DNA of 62,439 nucleotides, from positions 1 through 62,439 of IMG/VR virus record IMGVR_UViG_3300036801_000157; one strand, given 5' to 3'. Made by a program: the position numbers and the translations under genes. Shown piece by piece: positions 33,404 to 41,406 of the stretch. The stretch is from a virus. How positions within the stretch are numbered: the first letter of the stretch is position 1; every line of letters begins with the position of its first letter. The notes beneath the pieces were generated by a model. That model worked only from the letters and a program-made list of their open reading frames with translations. It made no database searches and had not been told where the DNA came from.

Positions 33404-33484
33404 GAGAATGCCTCCTTTGCTTTAGAGTGATGATTTTTGGATTGGTGTTGCCGCGAGATATCGGCCTGCGGCGGTGGCCTTTAA

Positions 33485-35539
33485 TTAAGCGCCAGCAGTC
33501 TTCGCCGGCATCCTGCTCGTCTTCCACCGATTGCTGAGATCGGCATTGCGCTTGTCGTATGCCGTAGCGGCTTTGTCATTGTAATTTGGCGTCGGCGGCC
33601 GCGAGAAACTCTGCGTCATTCGCGCGAAGCCGTCCTGATGCTCGGGCTCCGTGATACTGAGGAAAGCGCCCTCGACGGCATCGTCGTTCATCGTCTTGGT
33701 CTTCTGATCGCCGAGGCGCGCGGCGACGACATCACGGCGAATCTGCGGATTGCTCTTTCCCTTCCATGCGTAATTCTGGTCGCCAAAGAATGCCGCGGCA
33801 CGGTCTTTGACTTCCTCACGCGTCTCCAGCTCCTTGTCGAGAATCTCTGGCGTGACCTTGGAGTCCTCGACTTTCTGCTTCAGCGCGGCGATCTCGCCGT
33901 CCTTTGCCGAGTCGCCCTTCATCGCCGCCGCCAACTGGGCCTGCAGTGCGGCGATCTGCGCCTTGAGCTTCTCGACATCGACACCCTGATCCGTGACCTT
34001 GCTATTGAGCGCAGTCAGATGCCGTGCAAGAATCTGATCATCCCTGTCCTCCAGCTCGATAGTAACGCCATCGATATTCCTGGTTACCATTGTCATACTC
34101 CTCTGTTCGTCAGCACTGTCGCCCCATGATTCCGGAATGAGCTTCGTCAGGCCCAGGGCGCGGGCCCGCTTTTTGATATGCGCCTTCGCAGCGGCCGGAT
34201 CCTTGGCACGGCCAACGGCCTGAATCGCATTTCGTAAATCTTTTGAACTCTTCACCGGAAAGCCGCCATGAGGCATGGCCTGCCCCTTCTCAGCCGCCTT
34301 CTCACGTTCTTTCTGGGAGAACTCGCGATCGAGTGCACCGCCGTCTTCGCCATCTCCAATCTTCAGCTTCTCGCCACCACGCGCGGCCTGCACCAACGCG
34401 ATATGATTTGCTCGAATTCCAACCTGCATCGCATCGAATTTTTCACCGGCGCCGTTCTCGCCGTCGCCCCACAACAATCTTGCGCTATAGCCGACGCTGA
34501 GCTGCGACGTGCCGGATTGCACCGCTTTGATCGCAGCGGCATCCGCGATCATCATCGGCACGCGGATATAATCGCCATCACGGGCAATGTCCCCGGTCGA
34601 ATGACCGACCGCCAGCTCCTTCCAGTTGCCAGCATTCACCGATGTGTCGGGATGATCGAGCGTGATCGGCACATGCGCCAGCGACGACATCGCGCGCCTG
34701 TCGAACACCTCTGAATCCGGCCGCATCACACGGACGACCTTCATGTCAGGGCGGCCAAGCTCAGCCCCCTTGTAGAGCTGAACCCCCGTGCGAGCAACGC
34801 GCGGCTCGGCAACGAGGTAGCCATCCTTCCGGATACGCATGCCGAAGCGCTTGGCGGTGTCGGCGTCGAGCGTGAATGTTTCGTCGAATTGATAACTGTC
34901 ACCGGTGCCGCCTTCGCCCTCGCCTTCGCCCTCCGCCTCCGCGGCCTTCTTGCGCCTGCCACCGCGTTGCTCGATCGTCTCGGTGGTCGTCTTATGAGTT
35001 CGGCTGTAACTCGCTTCGTCCTCGTCGTCGGATTCATCATCGTCGGATTCATCATCGTCGGATTCGTCGTCGTCAGGCTTCGACTTCGGACCGTTTTCTT
35101 CTTCCGATTCACCACCCGGCAAACGCTCGGCCTCAGCCGCCAATTCCTCCACCTGCTCAGATAACTCTGGCAACTCCAGCTCGAGTCTCGCGGCTTCCGC
35201 GGCTTTCTCAGCTTTCTCAGCTTCAGCTTTTTCGACCCATTCTTCCTCACCTTCCTCGGACTGGACGCGCGAGAATTTCTGCTGTACGGCGCGCAACGCG
35301 ATTTGACCCGCCAGCCGCTCCGGCTCTTCCTTGATCGAGCTGCGAAACGCCGCCCGCCAGATCGACTTGGCCGCCGCCGGCATGGACTGCACTTCCAGCG
35401 GCAAGTCGCGATCCCGCAGCGCCTTGTCGCCTTGCGCATTCGAGATTGCAGCCGCCTTCGCCTTCGAATATCCCCTGCGCCTAAGCGCTTCGTATACTTT
35501 TGCGTTTTTTATCGAAGGCCCTGGACTCTTGCCGGGCAT
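33485..35539 (-). CDS. ChaB-like / DUF2213 prohead protease / scaffold fusion
   Basis: 684 residues. Residues 1-35 (Lys-Val-Tyr-Glu-Ala-Leu-Arg-Arg-Arg-Gly-Tyr-Ser-Lys) and 45-75 (Met-Pro-Ala-Ala-Ala-Lys-Ser-Ile-Trp-Arg-Ala-Ala-Phe) resemble ChaB-type helical domains. An acidic linker at about 155-170 has three Asp-Asp-Asp-Glu-Ser units from a 15-base DNA repeat (35018-35070). Residues 240-400 are the DUF2213 protease (Val-Pro-Ile-Thr-Leu-Asp-His-Pro, Gln-Leu-Ser-Val-Gly-Tyr-Ser-Ala, Asn-His-Ile-Ala-Leu-Val). A coiled coil at 530-590 would be the scaffold. AGGAG precedes the ATG. It cleaves scaffold and capsid proteins during head maturation. Confidence 0.85.
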   Translation of the reverse strand: MPGKSPGPSIKNAKVYEALRRRGYSKAKAAAISNAQGDKALRDRDLPLEVQSMPAAAKSIWRAAFRSSIKEEPERLAGQIALRAVQQKFSRVQSEEGEEEWVEKAEAEKAEKAAEAARLELELPELSEQVEELAAEAERLPGGESEEENGPKSKPDDDESDDDESDDDESDDEDEASYSRTHKTTTETIEQRGGRRKKAAEAEGEGEGEGGTGDSYQFDETFTLDADTAKRFGMRIRKDGYLVAEPRVARTGVQLYKGAELGRPDMKVVRVMRPDSEVFDRRAMSSLAHVPITLDHPDTSVNAGNWKELAVGHSTGDIARDGDYIRVPMMIADAAAIKAVQSGTSQLSVGYSARLLWGDGENGAGEKFDAMQVGIRANHIALVQAARGGEKLKIGDGEDGGALDREFSQKEREKAAEKGQAMPHGGFPVKSSKDLRNAIQAVGRAKDPAAAKAHIKKRARALGLTKLIPESWGDSADEQRSMTMVTRNIDGVTIELEDRDDQILARHLTALNSKVTDQGVDVEKLKAQIAALQAQLAAAMKGDSAKDGEIAALKQKVEDSKVTPEILDKELETREEVKDRAAAFFGDQNYAWKGKSNPQIRRDVVAARLGDQKTKTMNDDAVEGAFLSITEPEHQDGFARMTQSFSRPPTPNYNDKAATAYDKRNADLSNRWKTSRMPAKTAGA

Positions 35540-35548
35540 GGCGGACTC

Positions 35549-35668
35549 CTATTTGTTGAGCGGATCGGCGTGCCAAGAACCATTAAGGTAGCCCGCCATA
35601 GCCAACGCAAAAAGGATCGCGCAGATCGCGCAAAATGCGATGATCGCGTCCCTGCTCTGATTGCTCAT
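35549..35668 (-). CDS. 39-residue single-span membrane protein
   Basis: ATG 35668 follows the previous stop by eight bases. Met-Ser-Asn-Gln-Ser-Arg-Asp, then one hydrophobic helix (Ala-Phe-Cys-Ala-Ile-Cys-Ala-Ile-Leu-Phe-Ala-Leu-Ala), then a short polar tail. No strong ribosome site; translation is probably coupled. Could assist lysis or modify the membrane. Confidence 0.5.
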   Translation of the reverse strand: MSNQSRDAIIAFCAICAILFALAMAGYLNGSWHADPLNK

Positions 35669-35676
35669 GCGCCGAT

Positions 35677-35874
35677 CTATCGCGGCAGCCTGAACCCGGT
35701 ATCCATGCCAGCGAATTGTATCAGTAGCACAATCAAGATGATGACCCCGATGGCCACCAGAACTATGGTTGCGATCTTCTGCAAAGGCGGCGGCAACGGA
35801 ACTTGCTGCATCAGCCAGTACAAGAAAATGCAGACCACGACCAATATTACGATATACACGAGCAGCGCGATCAT
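35677..35874 (-). CDS. Small two-span membrane protein
   Basis: 65 residues, almost entirely two hydrophobic helices (Ile-Val-Ile-Leu-Val-Val-Val-Cys-Ile-Phe-Leu and Ile-Val-Leu-Val-Ala-Ile-Gly-Val-Ile-Ile-Leu) joined by Pro-Leu-Pro-Pro-Pro. Similar to the Thivi_2564-type small membrane proteins. It lies between the MuF-like and protease genes, far from the lysin. A holin-like role is possible but unproven. Confidence 0.65.
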   Translation of the reverse strand: MIALLVYIVILVVVCIFLYWLMQQVPLPPPLQKIATIVLVAIGVIILIVLLIQFAGMDTGFRLPR

Positions 35875-35883
35875 CTTGCTCTC

Positions 35884-37098
35884 CTATGCATTCCCTTGCG
35901 GCAGCGATGGCACCCACGCGCACCGGCAACGTGGATGAAGTGGAATCAGCCCTCGCGCCTCGTCCAGCGTGTAGGTGTCTTCGGCCGCCGCGAGGCAGAT
36001 TTTGCAGACGCGATCGTCGCCAGCCGTTTCTATTTTGAAGACATCAGGTTCAGTCGCCTGCGCCAATTCCAATTGCGCCTCGGCCAGTTCTTTTCTGGCC
36101 TGCTCGGCCGCCTGAAAAGTCGCCGACGCTTCGGCTTGCGCCTGCGTGAGCGCGGTCTGCATCTCCGCTTCCTTCACCGCAGCGTTCGAAGCCTTGATGT
36201 TGGCACGCGCCGCCTGTGTTTCGGCGTTGGCGCGGTATTGCTCTGGCGCGACCTCAGCAGCCGCCTCGGCCTGTTGCGCCAAACCCAAAGTGCGCTCGGC
36301 CTCGGCCTCGGCCGTCTCCACTCGTGCGCTGGCGACCTCCACATCAGCCTTGGATTGCGCCTCGGTTAACTCGGCCTCAGTCAAACGCTGTTGCGCCTCG
36401 TCAACCCGCTGTTGGGCCGCAGCGATCTCGTCCGGCGTGGCATCCCGCACATGCGCGTGATCATGCTTGACCAATCGTCTGCCGAACCGGGAAGGCCGCG
36501 GCGGCTCGAGCATTTCAGCATCGATCCCGACCCGCGTGATTCCGATGGCACCGAAGTGATCCAGCCGGCCTGCATTGTGAAGCCACACGACCAGCGTATC
36601 GACCGCTGTCTTGACACGCGCCTGCCCGACCTTGCGCAGCACAGCCAGAACTTGCTGATACATCGGCAGCGGCTTGCGCCCGCCAATCGCCGCGCTCGCG
36701 GCCTGCCTCGACACCCCCTGAGTCATAGCCGCGGCAATGCCGTCAAATTCGCGCTGCGCCAGCTCCCTGTACACGATCGGCGGTGCCCGGCTATTGGCAG
36801 GCTGGCTGCCGGTGAGCGCGCCGGCGGCCTCCATACCACCGCTGTAGGCCCGCTGCAGGAACCTCTCCCACCACGGCCCGCCGAGTTGCTCGTTGGCAAC
36901 ACGCTCGAACCATCCAGCAAATGCCGCCAATCGGTAACCGGGCTGGCCCAGCAATTCGGCCACCGGATCATTTCTGGCCGACATTAAATCATGCTGCACA
37001 AGCATAGTGTGCGTCTGCGACCGCACGCGCGCGAGCCGGCGATTGGCCTCGCCCAGAAACGATCTGCGTAACGCGTATGTGCCGGTCGGATCAGTCAT
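35884..37098 (-). CDS. MuF/SPP1-gp7-like minor head protein with coiled-coil insert
   Basis: 404 residues from ATG 37098 (a TTG at 37113 is an alternative). The C-terminus Glu-Thr-Ala-Gly-Asp-Asp-Arg-Val-Cys-Lys-Ile-Cys, then Ile-Pro-Leu-His-Pro-Arg-Cys-Arg-Cys-Ala-Trp, is diagnostic of the MuF family (metal-binding Cys/His). Between residues about 215 and 360 lies a long Ala/Glu/Gln coiled coil not usual in the family. These proteins bind the portal and help head assembly or DNA entry. It lies beside the portal gene but is separated from it by a rightward island. Confidence 0.85.
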   Translation of the reverse strand: MTDPTGTYALRRSFLGEANRRLARVRSQTHTMLVQHDLMSARNDPVAELLGQPGYRLAAFAGWFERVANEQLGGPWWERFLQRAYSGGMEAAGALTGSQPANSRAPPIVYRELAQREFDGIAAAMTQGVSRQAASAAIGGRKPLPMYQQVLAVLRKVGQARVKTAVDTLVVWLHNAGRLDHFGAIGITRVGIDAEMLEPPRPSRFGRRLVKHDHAHVRDATPDEIAAAQQRVDEAQQRLTEAELTEAQSKADVEVASARVETAEAEAERTLGLAQQAEAAAEVAPEQYRANAETQAARANIKASNAAVKEAEMQTALTQAQAEASATFQAAEQARKELAEAQLELAQATEPDVFKIETAGDDRVCKICLAAAEDTYTLDEARGLIPLHPRCRCAWVPSLPQGNA

Positions 37099-37143
37099 TT
37101 CACCCTGTGACAATTTGGCCTAATGGATTTCCTGTTGGCCATA

Positions 37144-37172
37144 TTGACCAGCCGGACAAAATGTCCTACATT
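37144..37172 (+). promoter_or_regulatory. Promoter of the 37.2-38.2 kb island with an operator-like palindrome
   Basis: TTGACC (37144-37149), a 17-base spacer, TACATT (37167-37172). The spacer contains GGACAAAATGTCC (37154-37166), a perfect five-base inverted repeat around AAA, placed where a repressor would block polymerase. TTGGCCTAATGG lies 27 bases upstream. AAAGGAG and the first ATG follow. Confidence 0.6.
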
Positions 37173-37201
37173 ACAAACATAGGAACAAAGGAGACGGACA
37201 C

Positions 37202-37345
37202 ATGACAAAGAACGAGCAGATCGCCTACCAAGCCGGCCTCATCGCAGCAAGCTACCCGGTTGAAGGCCCTGAATACAAAGACCAGAAAATAAAGGCAGCC
37301 TACGAAAAAGGAAAAGCAGACCGAGCAAAGATGGAACCGAGATAA
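37202..37345 (+). CDS. 47-residue charged protein of the rightward island
   Basis: AAAGGAG lies nine bases before ATG 37202. Lys/Glu/Ala-rich with Tyr-Gln-Ala-Gly-Leu-Ile-Ala-Ala-Ser-Tyr and Lys-Ala-Ala-Tyr-Glu-Lys-Gly-Lys-Ala, probably helical. First gene after a dedicated promoter and followed by a stable hairpin, so it may be made in quantity. Function unknown. Confidence 0.65.
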   Translation: MTKNEQIAYQAGLIAASYPVEGPEYKDQKIKAAYEKGKADRAKMEPR

Positions 37346-37356
37346 ACCGAAACCAG

Positions 37357-37374
37357 CCCCTCCGAAAGGAGGGG
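37357..37374 (+). terminator. Hairpin after the 47-residue gene
   Basis: CCCCTCC, loop GAAA, GGAGGGG: a perfect seven-base-pair stem with a GNRA tetraloop, 11 bases after the stop. No U-tract follows on either strand, so it may be an attenuator or an RNA stabiliser rather than a full terminator. Confidence 0.45.
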
Positions 37375-37402
37375 CGCCAACCACCAGAAAGAAGAATGAA
37401 AA

Positions 37403-37753
37403 ATGACACCGCGAATGACAATCACCTGGAACGTTTTGGAATGCGCCAAAGACGCCGGCGCAGTCCGCAAGCGCAAGCCGGCAGACGTTATGCCAGCAAT
37501 GACCATCAAGCCCAAGAAGCCAAAACCAATGACTCCGGCCGCCTATCGCGATGCCATCGCGCAACTCGACCTCACTCAAGTCGCCGCCAGCGACTTCTTC
37601 GAGACCGCCCGCCGGACCTCACCGCGCTGGGCGCAAGGCGAAGCCAGGATACCGGGTGCCGTCAAAAAGCTGCTCGCCGTCATGATCAGCGAGGGTCTCC
37701 TTCCGGAAGATGTCGACAAGATCGTCAACCAGTGGACCACGAAAAGAGAATGA
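37403..37753 (+). CDS. Helix-turn-helix DNA-binding protein
   Basis: 116 residues. The C-terminal 70 contain Pro-Ala-Ala-Tyr-Arg-Asp-Ala-Ile-Ala-Gln-Leu-Asp-Leu-Thr-Gln-Val-Ala, then Thr-Ala-type helix, Arg-Trp-Ala-Gln-Gly-Glu-Ala-Arg-Ile-Pro-Gly-Ala-Val. This matches the HTH family of alphaproteobacterial phages that reads '...LGLsqvaaA...prTVRRWaaGeapIPgpv'. The N-terminal 45 residues are basic. It is the best regulator candidate in the window and could bind the palindrome upstream of its own island; that link is inference. Confidence 0.7.
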   Translation: MTPRMTITWNVLECAKDAGAVRKRKPADVMPAMTIKPKKPKPMTPAAYRDAIAQLDLTQVAASDFFETARRTSPRWAQGEARIPGAVKKLLAVMISEGLLPEDVDKIVNQWTTKRE

Positions 37754-37754
37754 A

Positions 37755-38186
37755 ATGACCAGAATCGACAAAGTGTTCGTCATAGGATGCAGCGTTGCAT
37801 TCATAGGAACAGTAACAGCACTGTGGGCACACCAGCAGCAACCCACATTTCACTTATCACCCACACAAATAGATCAGATTCTAAAGACGCCAAGAATGTC
37901 AGATGAAGAGATACAGCAGTCGCACCTTGCCGCAGTGCGCGCGCAAGCGGAGTACGAGACTGCTCTCAAATGTCAACCCAATATGGGTAAGTTCTCAAGC
38001 TTGCACACTGGCATGTCCATGTCCGAAATATTGAATATCATGGGCTGCGCTGGATCAATGCTAAGCAGTTCGACTATAGCTGGCTATCGAACTGATATGT
38101 TCGAATGGCAGGGCTCGCCAGGAAACATGAACGTCATGTTTCAAAATGGCAGGCTTATCTCGAAGGCGCAATCGGGGCTGCGTTGA
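37755..38186 (+). CDS. Membrane-anchored BamE/SmpA-like protein
   Basis: 143 residues from ATG 37755. One N-terminal membrane helix (Val-Phe-Val-Ile-Gly-Cys-Ser-Val-Ala-Phe-Ile-Gly) targets it to the envelope. The C-terminal part, Leu-His-Thr-Gly-Met-Ser-Met-Ser-Glu-Ile-Leu-Asn-Ile-Met-Gly-Cys, then Phe-Glu-Trp and Val-Met-Phe-Gln-Asn-Gly-Arg-Leu, follows the BamE/SmpA pattern (GMs..ev..ilG). Two Cys could form a disulphide. Not needed for virions; an accessory gene acting at the host envelope, perhaps superinfection exclusion. Confidence 0.6.
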   Translation: MTRIDKVFVIGCSVAFIGTVTALWAHQQQPTFHLSPTQIDQILKTPRMSDEEIQQSHLAAVRAQAEYETALKCQPNMGKFSSLHTGMSMSEILNIMGCAGSMLSSSTIAGYRTDMFEWQGSPGNMNVMFQNGRLISKAQSGLR

Positions 38187-38204
38187 TCTGCTTCGGCTTG
38201 TCGC

Positions 38205-40913
38205 TCACTGCCCCGTCTGCGATCTTCGCTGCAATGATGTCAACGGCGCCTGCTTCGCACCTCGCGCCTTGCCAGGTGCCTTCGCCTTGGGTGCGGCTTT
38301 TGCCTTCTTCGGCTTCGGAGCTGCCTTAGCCTTCGGAGCCGCTTTCGGCTTCGGACCTTTCTTTGGCTTGGGCCCAGCCTTGGCCTTGCCGCCTCCTTTG
38401 GCACCCTTACCACCACCGCCACCTTTGCCGCCGCCCGATCCCTTGCCTTGGCCTTGACCCTGGCCTTGACCCTGGCCCTTCTGCGGCTTGTCTCCCTTGG
38501 CTGCGGCCTTCGCCTCTTTCGCAGCCTTCGCAGCGTCCGCCTTCGCGGCCTGCGCGTCCGCGCGCGCCTGCTTGGCATCAGCCTTGTCCTTCGCGCTGGC
38601 GTCTTTCGCAGCCGCCTTCTCCTCGGCCTTCTGCGCTTTCGCCTCGGCCTTGGCAGCCTTGTCCGCAGCCTTAGCCTCAGCCTTGGCGGCCTTGGCCTCC
38701 GCACGCGCCTGCTTGGCCTCGTCTTGAGCGTTTTGCTTTTGGTTCGCCTTCAAATCCTTGTCAGCCGCCTTGGCCTCGGCGGCAGCCGCCTTCGCCTCGG
38801 CCTTGTCCGCCCGATCCTTGGCGGCCGCAGCCTGCTTGTCGGCCTTCGCCTGCGCGGCCGTCTTGTTCGCCTCAGCCTTCGCGGCCTCCTTTGCAGCGGC
38901 CGCCTCGGCCTTTGCCTTGTTGGCCTCGTCACGCGCCGCCTTGGCCGCGTCCTTGTCCGCCTGCTTGGCGTCTTTCGCCGCCGCCTTGGCCTCAGCCGCC
39001 TTGGCCTTTTCCTCAGCCGCGTCGGCCTTGTCTTGCGCCCTGTCCGCTTCCTTGTCGGCCTTCGCCTGCGCCTTTTCCGCTGCAGTTGCCTCTTTCGCCT
39101 TGCCTGCCTCGGCCTTCGCAGCCTCCTTTGCCGCAGCCGCCTCGGCCTTTGCCTTGTCAGGCTCTTTCGTAGGCTTCTCGGCGGCCTTGCCCTTCTCAGG
39201 TGTCTTCTCAGCCGACTTATCAGGCTTCTTGGATTTCTCGGGCTTACTGGCACCACCACCGGGAGACGAGGCAAACAGGCCAGCGGGCCCGTGATTCGGA
39301 TTGAAGTCGGCAACGACGCCACGGGCGTCGCCCGCACCCTTGCCACCTGGGAACGTGCTCTTGCGCATGTTCGGCGGAAGCTGCCCAGTCTGCCCTGGCT
39401 GCGGCGGTGGCGGCCCGCCAGGCATGCCACCAGGCCCGGGTGGCGCTACCGGCGGCGGCGCATTCGGATCGAACGGCGCGGTATGCTGGCCAGGGCCAAA
39501 CAGCGTTCCAACCGGCGCCGGCTGCGGCGTGTTCTGTTCCTCGATCGTGTCGCCTTCCATGGCCGCGTCGTCGAGCGCCTTCTCAAAGCCAGGATAAACG
39601 CCGTCCTCGATCAACTGATTGGCACGCCCATTGGCCAATGCCACCGGCGGTAATTGCGCGGCATTCACGTCGATCTGGTACGCCTGCGCTTTCTTGAGCG
39701 CGATGTCGGCCTTGTCGCCATCCGACAATTGCCACAGCGAATTCCATTCGTACCAGACCTCGGGCGGACGCGTACCGAGCGCCGAGCGGATCAGCACCTC
39801 GTCGAGCGCCGTCATCGCAGGAGTCAACGTAACCGTCTGCTCCGAGGACAGCCGATCGTAATAGTTCCTGAAATCAGCCTCTCCAGTCACATTCAATCCG
39901 CGATGCGGCAATCCGAGAAATCTGCCAGCCGGAATATCCACCGCGCCGGAAGCGATCTGTAAATATGTCGAAAGCACCTGTGGCGCAGCCGTTAGATTGG
40001 CCTCGACGCGCTGCCATTTCTCGTTGCCATCGATCAGCACTGTGTTGATGACGCTCTTGGCGGCATTCGCGGCCTGGAAGCGAGCGATCATCTTGCGCTC
40101 GCCTTCCTTGGTCGACAGAATGCTCTTCAATTCAGGAACGCTGATGATGTCGACCTTCATTTCGGCTACCAGCGTCGCCAGCGAGCCGGAAACCAGCGAG
40201 CACATTTTCACAGCATCGCTCACCGCTTGCAGAACGCTGTCGCCCCAGACCGTGTTTAATAATTGATCGGCAGTGTCCATGCCGATCAGCTTGATCACCC
40301 GCGAAGGGTGCAGCCTCACCTGCGTCTTGGAAAAATTCGGATCAGATGGATCGTTGGTCTGGAATGATCTATCGACCGGACGGTTCTGCGCTTCGTAATA
40401 TTCAGGCTGCCCGTAATATCTCGACGAAATGTCGTAAATAACCGGTCCCATGCTGATCTGATTGCGCGAGACGACGTGCAAGAACTTCAGCGAATCCTTG
40501 GTGACATCATCGTAATTAAGCTCCTCCTCGGGATCGCCGGCATCGACTCCGATGATGATCGCCGAGCCGCCATAAAGCCGCGCCTTGATCAGAGCTTGCT
40601 GAACCTTCTTCTGTAACAATAATTTCTTTTCGGTCGCCTCCAGCAATTGAATCTGATCCGGATCGGCCTGCCAATTCCGCCATTGTCGCGTCATGTCGAA
40701 AGCGGGAACATCAACCGCTTTCCTACTAATCCAATCGCCGCGATAACTAAATTCCAATTCCTGCGTCGTCAATAATGCGAATGTGTAGGCCTGCGACATG
40801 AATTTGTCGCGGCCAGGAACGCCAAGACCAGCGAGCAAATTAATATAACCGTCAGACCACCGGACGGCCTCCGTCGGCGGCATGCTTACAACATTGTCTT
40901 GCGCATCAGTCAT
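38205..40913 (-). CDS. DUF1073-type portal protein with a histone-H1-like C-terminal extension
   Basis: 902 residues from ATG 40913 (AAGGGTG upstream; a GTG two codons earlier is less likely). Residues 1-440 are the portal (Trp-Ile-Ser-Arg-Lys-Ala-Val-Asp-Val-Pro-Ala-Phe-Asp-Met, Gly-Gly-Ser-Ala-Ile-Ile-Ile-Gly, Gly-Leu-Asn-Val-Thr-Gly-Glu-Ala-Asp). Residues about 450-555 are Pro/Gly-rich. Residues about 560-812 are a Lys/Ala/Glu/Asp helix built of AKAEAAAAKEAAK-like units. Then come a Gly/Gln/Lys stretch and a basic tail of (Pro/Ala)-Lys-(Pro/Ala)-Lys units as in histone H1. Related portals normally end before this. The extension could bind DNA or the head interior. Confidence 0.85.
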   Translation of the reverse strand: MTDAQDNVVSMPPTEAVRWSDGYINLLAGLGVPGRDKFMSQAYTFALLTTQELEFSYRGDWISRKAVDVPAFDMTRQWRNWQADPDQIQLLEATEKKLLLQKKVQQALIKARLYGGSAIIIGVDAGDPEEELNYDDVTKDSLKFLHVVSRNQISMGPVIYDISSRYYGQPEYYEAQNRPVDRSFQTNDPSDPNFSKTQVRLHPSRVIKLIGMDTADQLLNTVWGDSVLQAVSDAVKMCSLVSGSLATLVAEMKVDIISVPELKSILSTKEGERKMIARFQAANAAKSVINTVLIDGNEKWQRVEANLTAAPQVLSTYLQIASGAVDIPAGRFLGLPHRGLNVTGEADFRNYYDRLSSEQTVTLTPAMTALDEVLIRSALGTRPPEVWYEWNSLWQLSDGDKADIALKKAQAYQIDVNAAQLPPVALANGRANQLIEDGVYPGFEKALDDAAMEGDTIEEQNTPQPAPVGTLFGPGQHTAPFDPNAPPPVAPPGPGGMPGGPPPPQPGQTGQLPPNMRKSTFPGGKGAGDARGVVADFNPNHGPAGLFASSPGGGASKPEKSKKPDKSAEKTPEKGKAAEKPTKEPDKAKAEAAAAKEAAKAEAGKAKEATAAEKAQAKADKEADRAQDKADAAEEKAKAAEAKAAAKDAKQADKDAAKAARDEANKAKAEAAAAKEAAKAEANKTAAQAKADKQAAAAKDRADKAEAKAAAAEAKAADKDLKANQKQNAQDEAKQARAEAKAAKAEAKAADKAAKAEAKAQKAEEKAAAKDASAKDKADAKQARADAQAAKADAAKAAKEAKAAAKGDKPQKGQGQGQGQGQGKGSGGGKGGGGGKGAKGGGKAKAGPKPKKGPKPKAAPKAKAAPKPKKAKAAPKAKAPGKARGAKQAPLTSLQRRSQTGQ

Positions 40914-40959
40914 GATCACCCTTGCATTAATCTGACAAATAGGCCACTTTGGCCGTGCG

Positions 40960-41004
40960 GCGTCGAGCGTTCTCGGCGCGGTCGCCCGGTAGCGTTAAAC
41001 CGGG
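40960..41004 (+). ncRNA. Two-hairpin leader at the head of tract T4
   Basis: Plus strand hairpin 1: GCGTCGAG, loop CGTT, CTCGGCGC (40960-40979), fully paired with one G-U. Hairpin 2: CCCGGT/ACCGGG (40985-41004). Then GGGGCACGG and the GGYNN units. The same layout as T1 and T2 with different bases in the stems. It is antisense to the flanking portal and fibre genes. Upstream is GGCCACTTTGGCC (40942-40954), which may belong to the minus-strand portal promoter instead. Confidence 0.5.
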
Positions 41005-41009
41005 AATTG

Positions 41010-41370
41010 ATCGAGGGGCACGGTTCGGACAGGCGAGAACGAGGCGCGGCCAGACAGCGCTCGATAATCTTTGGCAGGAGCGGCTAGACCGGACGGGGCG
41101 AGGCTGGGCATGGCGCGTTCGGGCAAAGCGCAGCGTGGCAAGGCAGGCGTGGTTGGGTTGGACATGGTGCGGCATGGACTGGCGGGGTCAGGCGGGGCTT
41201 GGCCTGGCAGGCCAGGCACGTCGGGCGCAGCGAGTCTAGTGCAGGCAAGGCACGGCGCGGCGAGGCATGTCGCGGCAGGGATTGGCATGGCAGGCGCGGT
41301 CCGGTGCGGCTGAGCAGGACGTGGCTGGGCGCGGTGCGGATTTGCCCGGCAACGCAAGGCCGGCAGAATG
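41010..41370 (+). repeat. Pentamer tract T4: about 75 GGYNN units
   Basis: GGYNN on the plus strand (units such as GGCAA, GGCAC, GGCGC, GGCGA, GGCAT, GGCAG). It fills the gap between the portal and collagen-like fibre genes; no gene is seen in it. Confidence 0.85.
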
Positions 41371-41406
41371 TTTGGTGGCGGTCGTCCTTCGGGGCGGCCG
41401 TCATTT

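Noticed and set aside
38448-39653. 401-residue Leu/Arg-rich frame antisense to the portal
   Set aside because: Mirror of the Lys/Ala/Glu-rich portal extension; low-complexity antisense product with no ribosome site.
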